From assembly GCA_001692895.1 (NCBI GenBank), contig KV748178.1:4388536-4452535 (forward strand): DNA of 64,000 nt. The letters run 5' to 3'. Made by a program: the position numbers and the translations under genes. This document shows positions 1-12,029 of this stretch, one piece after another (position 1 is the stretch's first letter; every line of letters starts with the position of its first letter). The notes beneath the pieces are model-generated. The model was not told where the DNA came from, did no database searches, and was given only the letters and a program-made list of their open reading frames with translations. The stretch is from Cenococcum geophilum 1.58. Lineage: Eukaryota > Ascomycota > Dothideomycetes > Gloniales > Gloniaceae.

Positions 1-325
1 TTCTAGTATAGTGTTTTCCTTTGCTTTTATTCTGTTGCCAGTTGTTTTTCCACTGTTCTAGTATCTTTTCTCTTGCTTGTTTCCCTAGGTGGGCTAGAGA
101 AGAATAAGAAGATTATATTTTTCTTCTAGAGAGGCCCTTTTAGCTAGTTTATCTGCTATTTCATTTCTGTAAATTCCTAGGTGGCTAGGGACCCAATAGA
201 AGTTAATAGAGATATTCCTACTAGCTAGATAGGACAGGTAGTTATATATTAGCTAGTAATATAGTAGAGTTTAACATACCTGCTTATCTAGGCCTCTACC
301 CCAGTTTTCTAGTGCTTTAGTCCCA
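1..325 (-). pseudogene. LINE (Tad-like) ORF2 C-terminus, RNase H domain, RIP-degraded
   Basis: Reading the minus strand, the segment around 201 to 142 gives FYWVPSHLGIYRNEIADKLA, the standard end of the RNase H domain of fungal non-LTR retrotransposons (WVPGH...GNE.AD..AK). This domain removes the RNA strand during target-primed reverse transcription. Upstream residues (KALENWGRGLDK, 295-260) stay in the same frame, broken only by TAG/TAA at Gln-like positions. The frame runs off the left edge of the window and homology fades near 325, so this is a fragment. An 82-bp part (about 232-313) recurs at 26916-26997. Domain call is firm; the family name Tad is inferred from its being fungal and carrying RNase H. 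Confidence 0.8.
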
Positions 326-1197
326 ATCTACAAGCAGTTAGTTGCCACCACCAATCGCATAGGGATTCTCACCAGTTCTTACAGATATCTTATAATAGGG
401 TTAGCCCAAGTACCAGTCCGCCCCCCAGCAGTCTGTATAAGAGTTTCCTCCTAGAGTTGGTACGCTTTCGCACGGCTTAGGAGCCTTCCATAGCCTCTAG
501 TTTCACGCCTCTCTTTATTGTTTCCGCCGGCGTGGGCATAAGCTGCCATTTGCAGGGGTCGCAACTCCCATCTTACGCGCCTATTGGCGTAGTCCTACAA
601 GGGCGTCGTGGCTACATCCTGCAATGCAGACTTAGGTGCACTTTCTACAGTTAGGCCCAGCCAAAACCTTCCTACCTAAGTAACTCCTGTTTGCTCCTTA
701 AGCATATCTCACCGGCATGCCGCCCTAGAAACGAACGGTTCCGTCTATTAATGTACCGACACGCGCATCCGTTCTCTCGAGCCACGTAGTAGTCTTCTTC
801 AGCTAGGACGTGATCCTGCCTGCATACCAGGTGCACCAGGGGTCAGAGCCTAGCTAAGGGGTAAGGTCCCTAGAGCCAGCAGTGGCTACTACGCACTACG
901 CCCCGCGGGAGGCTGGTAGTAATATAGGGGCGCAACACCCTATACACTACCAGCTCCCGTTTCGCGTTACCTATAAGGGTCTCCCCATGACAGGCCGACC
1001 GTGTCTTGTAGGAGGGGGCCATAGAGACACCAGGTCCCGTGCCAGGCAACCTACTCCCCCCTCTCCTACTAACCAAGCTTGTGTCCCCCCTTCCTATAAG
1101 CTGGCCTGTGTCTCTAACTGTCAAGTCCTCGTCTGACTGGCCTATGTTTCCCCTACAGCCTCCCCCATGTGCATATGCATGTGCGTTAGGTTGCGTA

Positions 1198-1410
1198 CAC
1201 CACGCCTATTAAGACCCTCCTATAAGTCGCCTGTTCGACCGTAAGTCGAACGCTATAGGGCCGTCAAAGCTGGCCTGTGTTTCCGCTGCCTAGAGCTTTA
1301 CCCGTATTTCCACCTCGTTAAGCCGTCTAGTCGCCGTCGCGTTGCTATCGCGTCGCTATCGACCAGGTCGCGCGCACCACGCCTATTAAGACCCTCTTCT
1401 AAGTCACCTG
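1198..1410 (+). repeat. 36-bp direct repeat pair
   Basis: Copies at 1198-1233 and 1375-1410 both begin CACCACGCCTATTAAGACCC and differ at a few bases near the end. They are 177 bp apart. A shorter phrase, CTGGCCTGTGTTTCC with variants, occurs near 1099, 1136 and 1268. Function unknown; the pattern resembles decayed tandem arrays. Confidence 0.75.
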
Positions 1411-1442
1411 GGTGTACCGGATACCAGATAGGCCCTTGGAGG

Positions 1443-1553
1443 GGCCTTAACAAGTTCTCTAAGCAGGGCCTTAACAAGTTCTTCACAGTGGCCTTGGGGC
1501 CTTAACAAGTTTCGTACAAGGTGCCTGCGACACGTTAACCTTAACAAGTTCTT
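1443..1553 (+). repeat. Four dispersed copies of a CCTTAACAAGTT phrase
   Basis: GGCCTTAACAAGTTCT-like units start at about 1443, 1468, 1498 and 1539, spaced 25 to 41 bp. Their core is identical although the spacers differ, so they could be repeated binding sites or a decayed minisatellite. A TATAAAAAG stretch follows at 1553. Confidence 0.65.
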
Positions 1554-2137
1554 ATAAAAAGAGGATCCCTACGCCCTCGTCGCGTCCCTACGATCTCAGA
1601 GCTAGTGCAAGCCCAAGGGTGTCCTGTTGTACGTCTAGGACGCGTCCACGTTAACTGGCTGGGTAAGGCCAGTTTCGGGCCTGGCTACGAGCCAGGTAGT
1701 CGTATATCGGGTGGTTTTCGTATCCCAGTATCCCTTAATAGGCCTCCCTAGATGGTAAAACAGGAGCTCCATGCGGAGGCAGTGAGGCTCCTGGTGTTGT
1801 TAAGGGCGATGCTTTGCACGCGTCGCGGGCTCAACACCACAGAGTCGCAACGACAGCGCGCTGCACGCGCTGCGACGGCTCTTTACCATCGCCTCTGCAC
1901 TTGGCCATCAAGAGGAATAGATTCCAGATGATGTTTCCACCCACGGCGACGTGGACGCGTGCAGTAGGGCTTCGCGGGCGGGCTCTCTCCTATTTAAGCG
2001 CTAATACTAAATATCTAGGTCGTATTTAAGACTATACCATAGCTATCTATACCGCCTATAATTCTTAGTAAGCTAGCTAGTAACGCCTAATATAAGAGTA
2101 AGGTTAGTATACTAAGGATAGGGTACAGGATAGGGGT

Positions 2138-2866
2138 AATAAGAAGAAGGTTGCCGTCTACTATAGGAAGGAGTTCGCGTATACGCGTTAAGTTTTAAAA
2201 GAGTATAATATAATGCGGTATTAGGTAGGTTACCCTTTAGGTACCTAGTGGATAGGTAATTAATAGTTGCTATAGTAAGGTCTTAGTAGTTTTAGACTAT
2301 ACTAGCCAGCTAACGTCTCTGTTTATTCTAGGCTTAAGCGTATTTTTATTAACTATAAGCTTACGCCGTAAGAGCTTTATTAGTATTAGTTTGGACCTAA
2401 TATTAGTATTAAGCGTTTAAGGATCTCTACCCTAGCTATACCTTATTATCCTACCCCTATTTTTATACCTACTTATACCCTTACTAAGGGGTCTAGATCC
2501 TATTCTCGTTAGCTATTACTTAGTGGCCTAATATATACTAATCTTGCTCCTAAGGATAAGGCATAGTAGCTTTTTAGATTAGGTATTTAGGGTTTATTCT
2601 TATATATAGTAGTAATTAAGGACCTTAATTAGGTACTTAGAAAGGCCTTATAAGGCTTTTAAAAAGGGCTTAAGAGCCCTAGGAATAATGTTCCTAGTAT
2701 AAATTAATTAATAGATATACAATTCTAGTAAAATGCCCTATTAATTCTATACTATATATATAAAAAGGCTAAGGACTAGTCCTGCCTTAGGCTATAGCCC
2801 TAATCCTTATAGTTTCCGGAGCTTGTCTGTTCTATATCTAATTTAACCTATTTACTCTTTTTATAA
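2138..2866 (+). pseudogene. Degenerate unrecognised coding frame
   Basis: One plus-strand frame reads about 240 codons in which nearly every stop is TAG or TAA, as expected of an old protein hit by RIP. It begins with a basic stretch (NKKKVAVYYRKEFAYTR) and contains LFRLGIQGLFLYIVVIKDLN near 2570-2630. I do not recognise the family. It lies just after a GC-rich block with a TATA-like sequence and just before the convergent element A, whose chromodomain ends on the other strand near 2940. It could instead be part of the 3' region of element A. The start is not determinable; the limits given are those of the readable frame. Confidence 0.35.
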
Positions 2867-5800
2867 GCTTTCTTTATAGGTCGCAATAACACTATAGTAT
2901 TAGAGCGCTTTCTATAATTTGTAGATTATAGACTTTGGTCCCAATATTCTTTAAAAATATCTTTATAATAATTAAGGTAATTCTCTAGTTCCTATATAGA
3001 GTCCTTAGTGGGCTAGCCTAGCCATTTAACTTTATATTAAAGCTTATTCTTAATAGACTTATAGCGTAGTATAGCTTTAACCTTATACCACTCGCCTACT
3101 ACCTTAAGGTGTTAAATTGGGCCTAGACGGAAGTTCTTTTCTAGTAGTAGTCTATACTATAACTCTAATAGGTTTATATAAAACACTAAATATATATAGG
3201 CTATAGATAGGGGTAGCTAGAGATAGTAGGCTAACTTACTAATTTATTCCTTAATTTAAAAAGGACCTAGGTATCTTATATTAAGCTTCTTTAATAATTA
3301 ACAGGTTTTAATATTTGTTAAATGTAATAAAACCTTATCGCCTACTCCGAAATACTTGTCCTAGTGCTTATAGTTATACTAAAGTCTTTACTACTCTTAG
3401 GCATTTTATAGGCTCTGCTTCGCATACTTTTATTACTTCTTCTATTCCTAAAAGTATCCTTATACTCTCCGGTAGATGTCCTTAGACTTTTTAGTAGGAT
3501 CCTATAACTAATTATACGGCCTTAGCTAGTAATTATTAGGTATACTATTAAACCTAAATAGTTAAACGCTATAGGCAATCTAGATTAGTGCATACTTATA
3601 TAATATATATTGCTTTAAAGCATAAGCGTACTTTACGTATAGAAGTAGCTTATACTAGTTATCTTGCTAGTAGTTTAAATATATTTATAGGTAAAACTCT
3701 AGTTCCTAGTTCTAGCGTTCCGTTTACCCGTCCGTTTATAGATAAAAAGCTATGCTATAATAGTATAGATCCAACTAGTACTGGCTTATAAAGACGCTGC
3801 CCCTATTAGTAATAATAGAGTGCGGTTAATCTACTTTAAAAAAGCATTTTTCCTTAATTAGGCTGGCGAGCGCTTATACGTTAATCGTCTTATTAATAGG
3901 AAGGTATTAGACGTACTTTAAAAACCTATTAATAAGTATAAAGACCAAATTGTATATTCATCCTTAGCTATTTTTAGATGGCGGGAGATCTGTAATAAAG
4001 TCGATAGCGTAATATTATTATAGCTTACTAGTGGGGGGAACTAATTTAAGTAGACCCTATAGCTTGTGCCCATAAATCTTATATACTTAACACTTCTTAT
4101 AATAGCTAATATACTCCTTTACTTCCTAATTAAGCTTTAGCTAATAGTATTTGCGCTAAAGTAATTCTACTATCTTTACTTAACCATAGTGGCTGCCTAA
4201 AAGATTATCGTAATTCTTTATAAGAATCTTCTGTTGTAGATTTACTTCTTATGGCACCTAAACCTTACTACCTCTACATAGTAGGCCTATTGGGTTTAGT
4301 TCCTAATAGTAGCGCCTAGTAGCTTCCTTTTCGTTATATTTCTGGTCTACTTTTATATTAAGGATAGTATAGAAAGCGTCCCTCTATTATACCTTATAGA
4401 TAAGATCCATTAACCTTTTAGATAGTTTTTAGGTAAAAGCTATTTTGTTCTATACTACTTTAAGTATAAGACTAGATAGTACTATAGATCTTATAACTCT
4501 TTAATACGCGTATATTAGAAAGGCCGCTATAAGGTTAAAGTCCTTTAGTTATTATAGGGCTCTGAGTTCTAATTACTCTATAGCTTTACTATTAGTTTAA
4601 GGGGATAGCTTAGCAATTAGAGATAGTATATTATTAGGTTTTAAGAATGTATTAGGGACGTCCTATCTAGGTATATTTAGACCTTTATTAGTAACGGACT
4701 GGGTACTAGCTAAAATATTAGTGGAAACTAATAGGGCTTATACCGCCTAAGACTTAGTATATAGAGCTATAGGTGCTTAAGTATCCTATACCTAAAGCGT
4801 ATTCTATAATATAGGGAGTAAGATATCTATTATCTATTTTCCTTCTCCCGTTTTAAAGCCTTTAGTATAGTCTAGCCGTTATAACGGTTTATTAGTAGGG
4901 TTGTTTTCCCTTAGCTTATATTTAATCTTAAAATTAAATCGCGTAAGCTCTTTTGCCTATTTAGCTTATTAAGGTATAAGCTTCTTTATAGTTATAAAGT
5001 AGTATAAATTATAGTAATTTAAGAGTATATAAGTGGTATAACTCGCGTGCTTAAGGTAGTGTCGCTACTGTTTAAAGCAGTTAACTATAGCTAGTAGTTC
5101 CTTATTGTGGGTATAATACCTAATTTTAGGCCCCTAGAATTTTCTGCTATAAAATATTACTAGTCTCTAGTAGAGCTAGGTAGCGTCTAGATATCTATTA
5201 GGTTTTAGTAGGATACTAATAAGGGCAAAATTTAATATATTAGTAATTATTATTATTAGCTAATTTAGGTTAAAATGCCGTAGTAATAAAGCTTCTATAA
5301 ACTTTATGTAAAGTTTCTAAAAGACCTTCTAAACCTTTCTGGGCTATAACTATAGCTTATACTATTTAGTTAGTCCCTTTTTAGTTTTCTTCCTTACCGC
5401 CTTTAAGCTTTTTGCTCCTTAGGTTAGGTCTTAGAAAGCTTTTATAATATAGTTAAATAGGTACTAGGTAATATCTAAGTAGTTATAAATAAAGCGCCTA
5501 TAGATATTAGTAAAGCCTAGGAATACTTAAATATTCTAGTAGCTCTTTAGCTCTAGCTACTTTTAGATTATTTATACCCGTATTAGGTTTATAACTATAC
5601 CTATAGGTGTTATAATATAACCTAGGAACTTAACCTACTTAGTATTAAAGATATACTTTAATGCCTTAGCGTAGAAGCCCTAATTATTTAAATGTTTTAG
5701 TACTTCGCGGACGTGTTACTTATACTAATTCTTATCTTCTAAGTAGATTAGGATATTATCTAAATAGGTAACGTATATGCGGTTAACTAGTCCCCTTAAG

Positions 5801-6523
5801 GCTCTATAAATATACAATTAGAATATTATAGGCGTATTAGCTAGCCCGAAAGGCATTACTAGATACTTAAAGTAGCTGTATTAAGTTTTAAAAGCGGTCT
5901 TTTACTTATCCCCTTCTTTAATATAGAGCCTATAATAGGCGTCTTATAGGTCTAGCTTTATAAAGATCTTTACCCTAAATAGTTAATCTAGCATTTTACT
6001 AATTAGTAGTAGTAGGTAATAGTTCTTAATTATAATCGTATTAAGACTGTAATAGTTTATATATAGCCTAATAGTCTTATCTAGTTTTAGGATAAAGAGG
6101 ATTAGCGTACCTACCGGTAACTTACTAGGCTAGATCTACCCCTTTTCTAGTAAACTATTAAAGTACTTCTATAGGATCTTAAGCTCTTTATAAAAGAGGT
6201 TATAAATAAAAAGGTTTAGCGGTTATTTACCTTTTTTTAGGTTAATTATATAATTATACTCTAAGTTCTGCGGTAGGACTTTAGCTCTCCTGCCTAAAAA
6301 TACCCTTAGTAAGTCCCTTAGGCCTACTAGAATATTTAATAAATTAGGGTCGCGTTTATTCTCTATATTATTGTTAAGTAAGTCCTAAAGCTCCCTTAAA
6401 ATACTTATAGGTAGTATTATACGCTATAGTGGTTGCTTATATATAGTTATCACTATATATTAAACTATTTAATACAGTAGCTAGTAAAAGGTAGGAAACC
6501 CCCTAATATAGCATTTAAGGTAT
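2867..6523 (-). pseudogene. Element A pol: RT, RNase H, integrase, chromodomain
   Basis: RT: KIFIKLDL, VMPFGLANTP and YLDNILIYLEDKN (from YLDDILIYS) between about 6120 and 5730, then VKFLGYIITP. RNase H: KIRYYTHNKELLAIVNCF near 5120-5060. Integrase: an HHCC-type zinc region (SGHYG ... YYKKC*VCK-like, around 4190-4070) followed by YAIDFITDLPPSKNS near 4010-3960, the first catalytic Asp of chromovirus integrases. Chromodomain: YKVKWLG...KDSI*ELENY near 3035-2960, with Trp changed to stop. Dozens of TAA/TAG codons replace Gln and Trp. It would have copied element RNA and integrated the cDNA, with the chromodomain probably steering it to H3K9-methylated chromatin (family knowledge). No active product is possible. 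Confidence 0.85.
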
Positions 6524-6735
6524 TGTCATGGCTTGTATAAATGCCTCTAAACTAAAGCTTGTAGAATGCTATATTACGAAGATACTAAGCTAAGGAGAAG
6601 GAAAAAAGGGGTCGCTAGGACCGATGTAAACAAATATATAGGGTAAGCCGCTAAGGCGCTAGCTCTAGGCGAGCTAATCGCGGGTTAGTAGAATATAGCA
6701 GAATTTGGCAGGTAACGTGCGATAGCGCCATTACA
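6524..6735 (-). repeat. Element B 3' LTR
   Basis: 212 bp, ending GCGCCATTACA on the plus strand (TGTAATGGCGC when read in element direction) and starting TGTCATGGCTTG. It pairs with 16068-16279; differences between the two are nearly all C/T or G/A transitions, as RIP would leave. Confidence 0.9.
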
Positions 6736-7040
6736 TTACCCCCCTCTTTAAAAGAAAGCCTACCTTTAGGCTTAGTTAGAAATAGGGTAGTACTAGGCTT
6801 ATAAATATAGGATTATAAAATATAAGATAAGGAGATAAAGGGGATATAAGTGCGTCCGGACTAAGTATAAAAGGTAATTAGGGGCTAAGTGGAAGTACTA
6901 GGCTAGAAAGAGTAGCCGCTAAAAGTCTTAGTATAGATCTAACTAATTAGACAACTTTAACCGGCGGTTAAAGTTCCTAGACATCTGAAATTTTACGGTA
7001 CTAGCAGAAAACGGCAGAATATAGTAGAATTTGACAGACA
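6736..7040 (-). other. Element B 3' non-coding region with polypurine tract
   Basis: Holds the polypurine tract next to the LTR (6736-6760), used to prime plus-strand DNA synthesis. A near-perfect 23-bp palindrome AACTTTAACCG/CGGTTAAAGTT lies at 6953-6975. A stretch at 7005-7035 (CGGCAGAATATAGTAGAATT) resembles an internal part of the LTR at 6690-6715. The pol frame appears to end near 7040. No gene seen. Confidence 0.6.
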
Positions 7041-10000
7041 GCTATATTAGGGCTTTAGGGCGTTTTTATCCCTATATTCTTCCGGTAACTTATTATCTTT
7101 ATTATACTAGCATTCTATTTATTTGTCTAGGTACTTTAGGGGTCTAGGTATATTAGGGTATTAGTTATAGAACTCTTTAAGCTTCTAGGGGTAGCCTATA
7201 AAGTTTTACGTAGGGTACTAGGTTAGGTCTAGATTATTATAAAGCAGTATTACTAGGGTGTACGGTAGGGAGTAGGTAAGCCGAGCATAAGTCACATAGG
7301 AAGTCGATAGAAGAGGACGATATGGTAAAGAGTAGGCAATAGCCTTATATAGAGAGAGAGAGAGAGACGAACTAATAAGGAGGGAAGGGCTGCAAGCCTA
7401 AGGAGCTTATAAGGAGGTGCCAAGCCTAGCCTTCGGCTAGGCCTTAGCTACCCCTAAGAGCTCCTAGGCGATGCAGCCGAGTAAGGGCCAAAATAACCCT
7501 TACAATTATAGCCCTTCTATTAGATATAGTATTTTAGCGTTCCCCATACTATCTTATAGGCTAGTATTTCGTTAACTTCCTATTTATCGTCACCGTTTAC
7601 TTAAACTAGTAGGGGAGGCTCGTTCTTTTGTCTAGGCAATAGGTTATTTATAGCTTTCCGTAACTTATCTAGCGAGAAAATAGGGTAAACCCTAATTAAA
7701 TCTGGGAGCTTTACCTTATATAAGTTGCCTATCTTCTTAAGAACCTTATACAGTCCTGCTATTTAGTAGTCTAGCTTACGGCTAGGTTGTTTAGTTTTTT
7801 AATTCCTTATTATAACCTAAACTATATTACTAGGGGCAAAGTCGGGCTCTTAACGGTATTTATTTACCTGCTATTTTATTAACCTTTAAGCTTTTTTTAG
7901 GTTCTTATGGGCTACTATATAGGCTTCCTCTAAGCGTTTAGCGTACTATTAGGCCTTAGCATAGGATAACTTCTTTTATATAGTCTAGGGTTCTTTTAGC
8001 CTTTTTTAGTTAAAGCTTATACGGGGTAAGTATCCCATTTCTAGCTAAATTGGGGCAAACCCTATAGAGTTATAGGGTAAGGTTACTTAGGCGTAGTCTA
8101 TTAAGGGTAGTAGTTTAAACTAGTTATTTTAGAAATAGTTAATAAAGGGCCTAAGCCTCTAGTCTAGGTACTAATTTATAATCTCCGTCTAACTGTCTAT
8201 CTAGGGGTAGTAAGCTATAAAAAGCTTTAGCTTAATATCTAAGATTTAGGTAAACTTATTCTAGAAAGCTAATATAAACTATAGCCTATAATTAGATATA
8301 ATAGTATCTAGTAGTCCGTAAATTTAGTAGACGTAATAGATATATAGCCGGGCTACCTTTTTAATATTAATGTTCTTATAACAGGGAATTAAGAACAGGC
8401 GTTTACTAAAGCGGTTAACTATAACTATAACTATATCGTATCCGTTACGGTCCCTAGGTAATTTATAAAAGTCTATAAAGATATACTATTAAGGCCGCTC
8501 TAGTATTAGGAGTAGCTTAAGTAGTCCTAGGGTCTTATCCTATAGAATTATAGCTCTCCTATAGTCTTCGCAGTTCCATATATATTAATTAATATTTATA
8601 ACTATTCTCAGCTAGTAGTAGTAATAGTTAATAATTTTACGGGTCTTATTCTTACTAGGGTATATTATAAAAACTTAGCAATAAGCTTCGCGGATTAGTT
8701 TAGTCTATAGATTATTAATATTAGGGACTATAAGCCGCTCCTAGTATAGGAGCAACCCTTCCTCCACTTTAAAATTGGGGGTTTTTTTAATAGCTTAATC
8801 GCGGAGGGCCTTTAGGGCGTTAGCTGTGCGGTTTATAGTTAAGAGGCGGTTAATTAGCCCTATTAGTTCGTCTAAGGTCTCCTCTATTAATACTAGCTCG
8901 TTTAGCTAGAAGTCTAGCTCCTTAAGAATCTGTAGGTTAAGCTATTTGGGATAAAGGAGGGCGCGCGTCCAATATTAGGTCTTTAGCTTATCCTAGGGTC
9001 CTATATCTTATTCTCTTTAGGTTAAGGCATTAGCCTTAGAGTTTTACTTACTAAAATAATATATAATCGTAAAGAAGAATTAGGAGAGTATTTTAGCCTA
9101 CTAGGCTTATTATTTAGTAAGCTACTTTATAGTTATAAAGTACTCTAGGGCTTTATAGTCTATATATACCTTAATCCTAGAGTTTATACCTTTAAGCTCT
9201 ACGCGCTATTAGGATAGTAATTAAATAATAGCTAGCATTTCTTTATTATATACTTTATAGTTATACTTAGCTAGGTCTATTATTTTTTTTTAAAAAAAGG
9301 TAATAGGGTACTATTTACTGTCCAGATATAGCTATAATAGGATTCCCGCTATAACCCTATTAGAAGTATCTATTTTTAGCATTAATTTAAGGTCCAGGTT
9401 ATAGTAATAAAGAATTAGGGAAAAGATAAGCCGATTTTTTATCTCTTTAAAGGCCTTTATATAGTTATTATTAAAGATAAAAGGCGTATCCTTCTTAGTT
9501 AGTTAAATAAGAGGTTTCGCTATAATTCCGTAGTTATGGATAAACTAGTGGTAGAAGTTATAAAAGCTAAGAAAGGACTAGATCCCTTTTACTATATAAG
9601 GGGGCTTTTAGTTATAGATTACCTCTACCTTTTTAGAGTTAACCTTAATTCCTTTTATAGTTATAATAAACCTAATATATTTTATACGTTTTACCCCAAA
9701 CTTATATTTCTTAATATTAACTTATAAGCCTGCGTTTTGTAGTCTCTTTAGGACCTTCTTAATATAAACTTAATACTTAAGTTCGTTGTCTAAGTATATA
9801 AGAATGTCGTCTAGGTATACCGTATAGAATTCGTCTAGGTAATTAAAAAGAACGTTATTTATATACCTTTAGTATATAGCTAGTCCGTTTGTTAGTCTAA
9901 ATGGAAGAACTTTATATTTATAGGAGCTATAACGGGTATAGAACGTGGTTAAATCTTTAGATATAGGGTCTATTCTAATTTAGTGGAAAGCTTAACGGAT

Positions 10001-11460
10001 ATTAAGTTTGGTAAAGATCTTTACCCGGCTTAAATATATAAGGGTCTTATTAATTAAAGGAATAGGATACTAATTCTTTTAAATAATAGCGTTTAGCTTT
10101 TAATAGTCAATATAAAAGCAAAGGCCTTTATTAGGCTTTTTTATAAACAGGATAGGGGAAGTAAAAGGGGCTTAACTTGGCTTAATAAACCCTTTATCCA
10201 GGTTATTAATTAAGTACTACTTTATTACTTTTAGCTTATCTATTGATTATTAGTAGAGGGGGCTATAACCTAGCAAGTTATTAGCTTCTAATTAAATCTT
10301 ATAATCATACGTCCGGTAAGAGGGTAACTTATTTAAAGTTACCTTTAAGAACGCATCCTTATAATTTGTATAAATAGTAAAAAGGAGGCGTTTAACTAGT
10401 TCCTTATTGGTCTCCTTAGCTAGCTCTTTTTCCCTATTATTAATAATTCGGTTAATCTTATATAGGCTTATTATAAAGACCTTATTATTCTTTTAGTATA
10501 TATTAAAGTGGAACGCTATAGCGCTAATTATGGTAATATTTATAGCGGGGGGGTTATATAACAATAGGGGCGTACGTAACTTTATAGACTTTTAGGGCAT
10601 TAGCGTTATTATTACTTCTTTTAACTCCTATTATATCTTTTAGAGGTTATCCCTTATATCCTATTAATACGTTCTTTTCTATACTGGTTAAATCTGCGTA
10701 ATTTAGACGTTATCTACGTTACTATCTATCCCGCTTCCGTATATAGAGTCCTCTTTAAATATAGCACTTTAGGAGAGTATCTTTATTAGTATAAAGTTCT
10801 TTCTAGCTTTATAGCGGGCGTTTTTTAGGTAAAGGCTAGATTACGGGCTAGGACATCCTACTAGTAGGTAGGGTTAGCCCTTACGGCTAGTGTCTTGCGG
10901 TTAGTTTGGATCTCCCTAATAAAGGTGGGCAACCTTAGTCTATCCTCTGGCCAGATAAACTATCTTTATTATATATTTAACTAAATATTAAAATAGGACA
11001 TCTATTTTTGTTTAAGGATTATATTATAGGACCCTAGGTCTAGAATATAAAAGGGGATACTATATTAGCGTTATCCGTTAAGAGCGATATATAACTTTAA
11101 GATATAGGTAACAGGCCGACCGGCTTGGCCGTTATAGCCTTTTACTTAAATAGGCTTCTCTAATTGGATAGCTTCTGCATTTAGAAACTTAGCAACATTA
11201 TTTACATAGGCAGTATTTATAAAGGCAAAGCTATTTGCTCTAGTGTTAATAAGGGCGGTTATATTAACTCTATATCTATTTTAAGATACTATATATAAAA
11301 CCGTAAAATGCTTTTTACCTATTAACTAACTAAGATTAATCTCTCTAAGATTAATAGGGTACCCTAGGGGGGAGTCTTTCCCTAGGGTTCTTCTTTTCCC
11401 GACTTATTAGACGTTTCTCCTTCCTCTATTTCCTTAATATCGCCTATATTCTTTAGCTCT
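7041..11460 (-). pseudogene. Element B pol: protease, RT, RNase H, integrase, split chromodomain
   Basis: Protease: ALINTRANSFAFINTAYVNN near 11240-11180, where the family has a D-T/S-G-A active site; here Asp is Asn and Gly is Arg. RT: PFRLTNGLAIY (from PFGLTNAPATF) near 9900 and an intact YLDDILIYLDN near 9817-9788. Integrase: DFYKLPRDRNGYDIVIVIVN near 8500-8430, then DTIISNYRLQF (from SDRG.QF) and YYPQIDSQTEIINQYL near 8260-8160. Chromodomain: EVNEILAYKIVWGTLKYYIQ near 7570-7515, split after KGYN by the insert at 7238-7504, then resuming as LDLTQYPT...KLKEFYN at 7232-7150. Stops are TAA/TAG at Gln/Trp sites. Confidence 0.85.
7238..7504. mobile_element. Solo-LTR-like insert in element B chromodomain
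   Basis: 267 bp bounded by TATAAAG... (from TGTAA by RIP) and ...CCTTACA, flanked on both sides by the 5-bp duplication ATTAT (7233-7237, 7505-7509). Removing it and one ATTAT restores the chromodomain frame exactly (KGYN-LDLT). The TG...CA ends and 5-bp duplication fit a solo LTR. It contains a GA dinucleotide run (7350-7366) and a long imperfect hairpin, 7388-7478, with about 44-base arms around a TTC loop and the central stem AAGCCTAGCC/GGCTAGGCCTT. No matching full element is in the window; a MITE is the alternative. Confidence 0.75.
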
Positions 11461-11625
11461 AGGCAAGATAAGGTAAAGCAACCCTCTTTATTATAGTTAT
11501 AGCACATAGCCAAGGCAGGGTTAATTAGAGTATTGCAGCGAATACTAGTTAATAGCGTAGTATATAGCTAGTTAGGCGTCGCTTGCTAATGCGTAGTTAT
11601 AACCGCTTTTAGTATAAGAGTAGTT
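11461..11625 (-). pseudogene. Element B gag, C-terminal part with zinc knuckle
   Basis: Minus-strand frame reads NPALAMCYNYNKEGCFTLSC, a CCHC nucleocapsid knuckle with the second Cys changed to Tyr and the His lost. The knuckle would package element RNA. Upstream the frame is cut at 11625 by element C and continues at 14920 on the far side; removing C and one AGTT gives an uninterrupted frame (ARAER*AITT then LILKAVITT). Confidence 0.8.
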
Positions 11626-12029
11626 TGTCACGGAACCCGACCGCAGGGGCCTCCATAGGAGAGCCCCGTGCTCTCGCGTACACCTCGCGTACAGCTTACG
11701 TCAGCTACGCGTAGGTATCCCTTCGTCTGGCAAAAGAGACTTTTCGTATTGGGCGCTTTGGGCGCTCCTGCCTCGGTTAGCATGCTGCGGGCACCCTGGC
11801 TAGTGTGATTTTATTAGCAAGCCTCACCAAAACGCGTCAATATTGCGATGCCCATGAAATGCTGCGCAAGGCCACCACTGAAAACACCTATATATATATT
11901 TTTTTTTGAGAAAGCTAGGCAAAAAGTCGTGATATATAACATCATAACTGTAGGTTTCTGCCCTTCCTCCATTAACCAGCTGCTAATTATATAGGAAAAT
12001 CCTCCATTAGCGTTCTCCCCCGAATTACT

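Larger units (their letters stand above)
326..2030. other. GC-rich block without recognised gene
   Basis: Base composition changes sharply: this block is rich in CpG and CpA and lacks the TA-rich texture of its surroundings, so it was not hit by RIP. I find no protein family in either strand; open frames of 60-85 codons at 882-1136, 1298-1486 and 1814-2029 look like chance frames in GC-rich DNA. It holds two sets of short repeats (listed separately). A TATA-like stretch (CTATTTAAG) lies near 1990, about 150 bases ahead of the degenerate frame at 2138. It may be the 5' region of that frame, or a single-copy segment between transposons. Confidence 0.6.

Noticed and set aside
882-1136. Overlapping 84-codon open frames on both strands
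   Set aside because: GC-rich DNA with no family match, no plausible promoter, and equal frames on both strands; chance.
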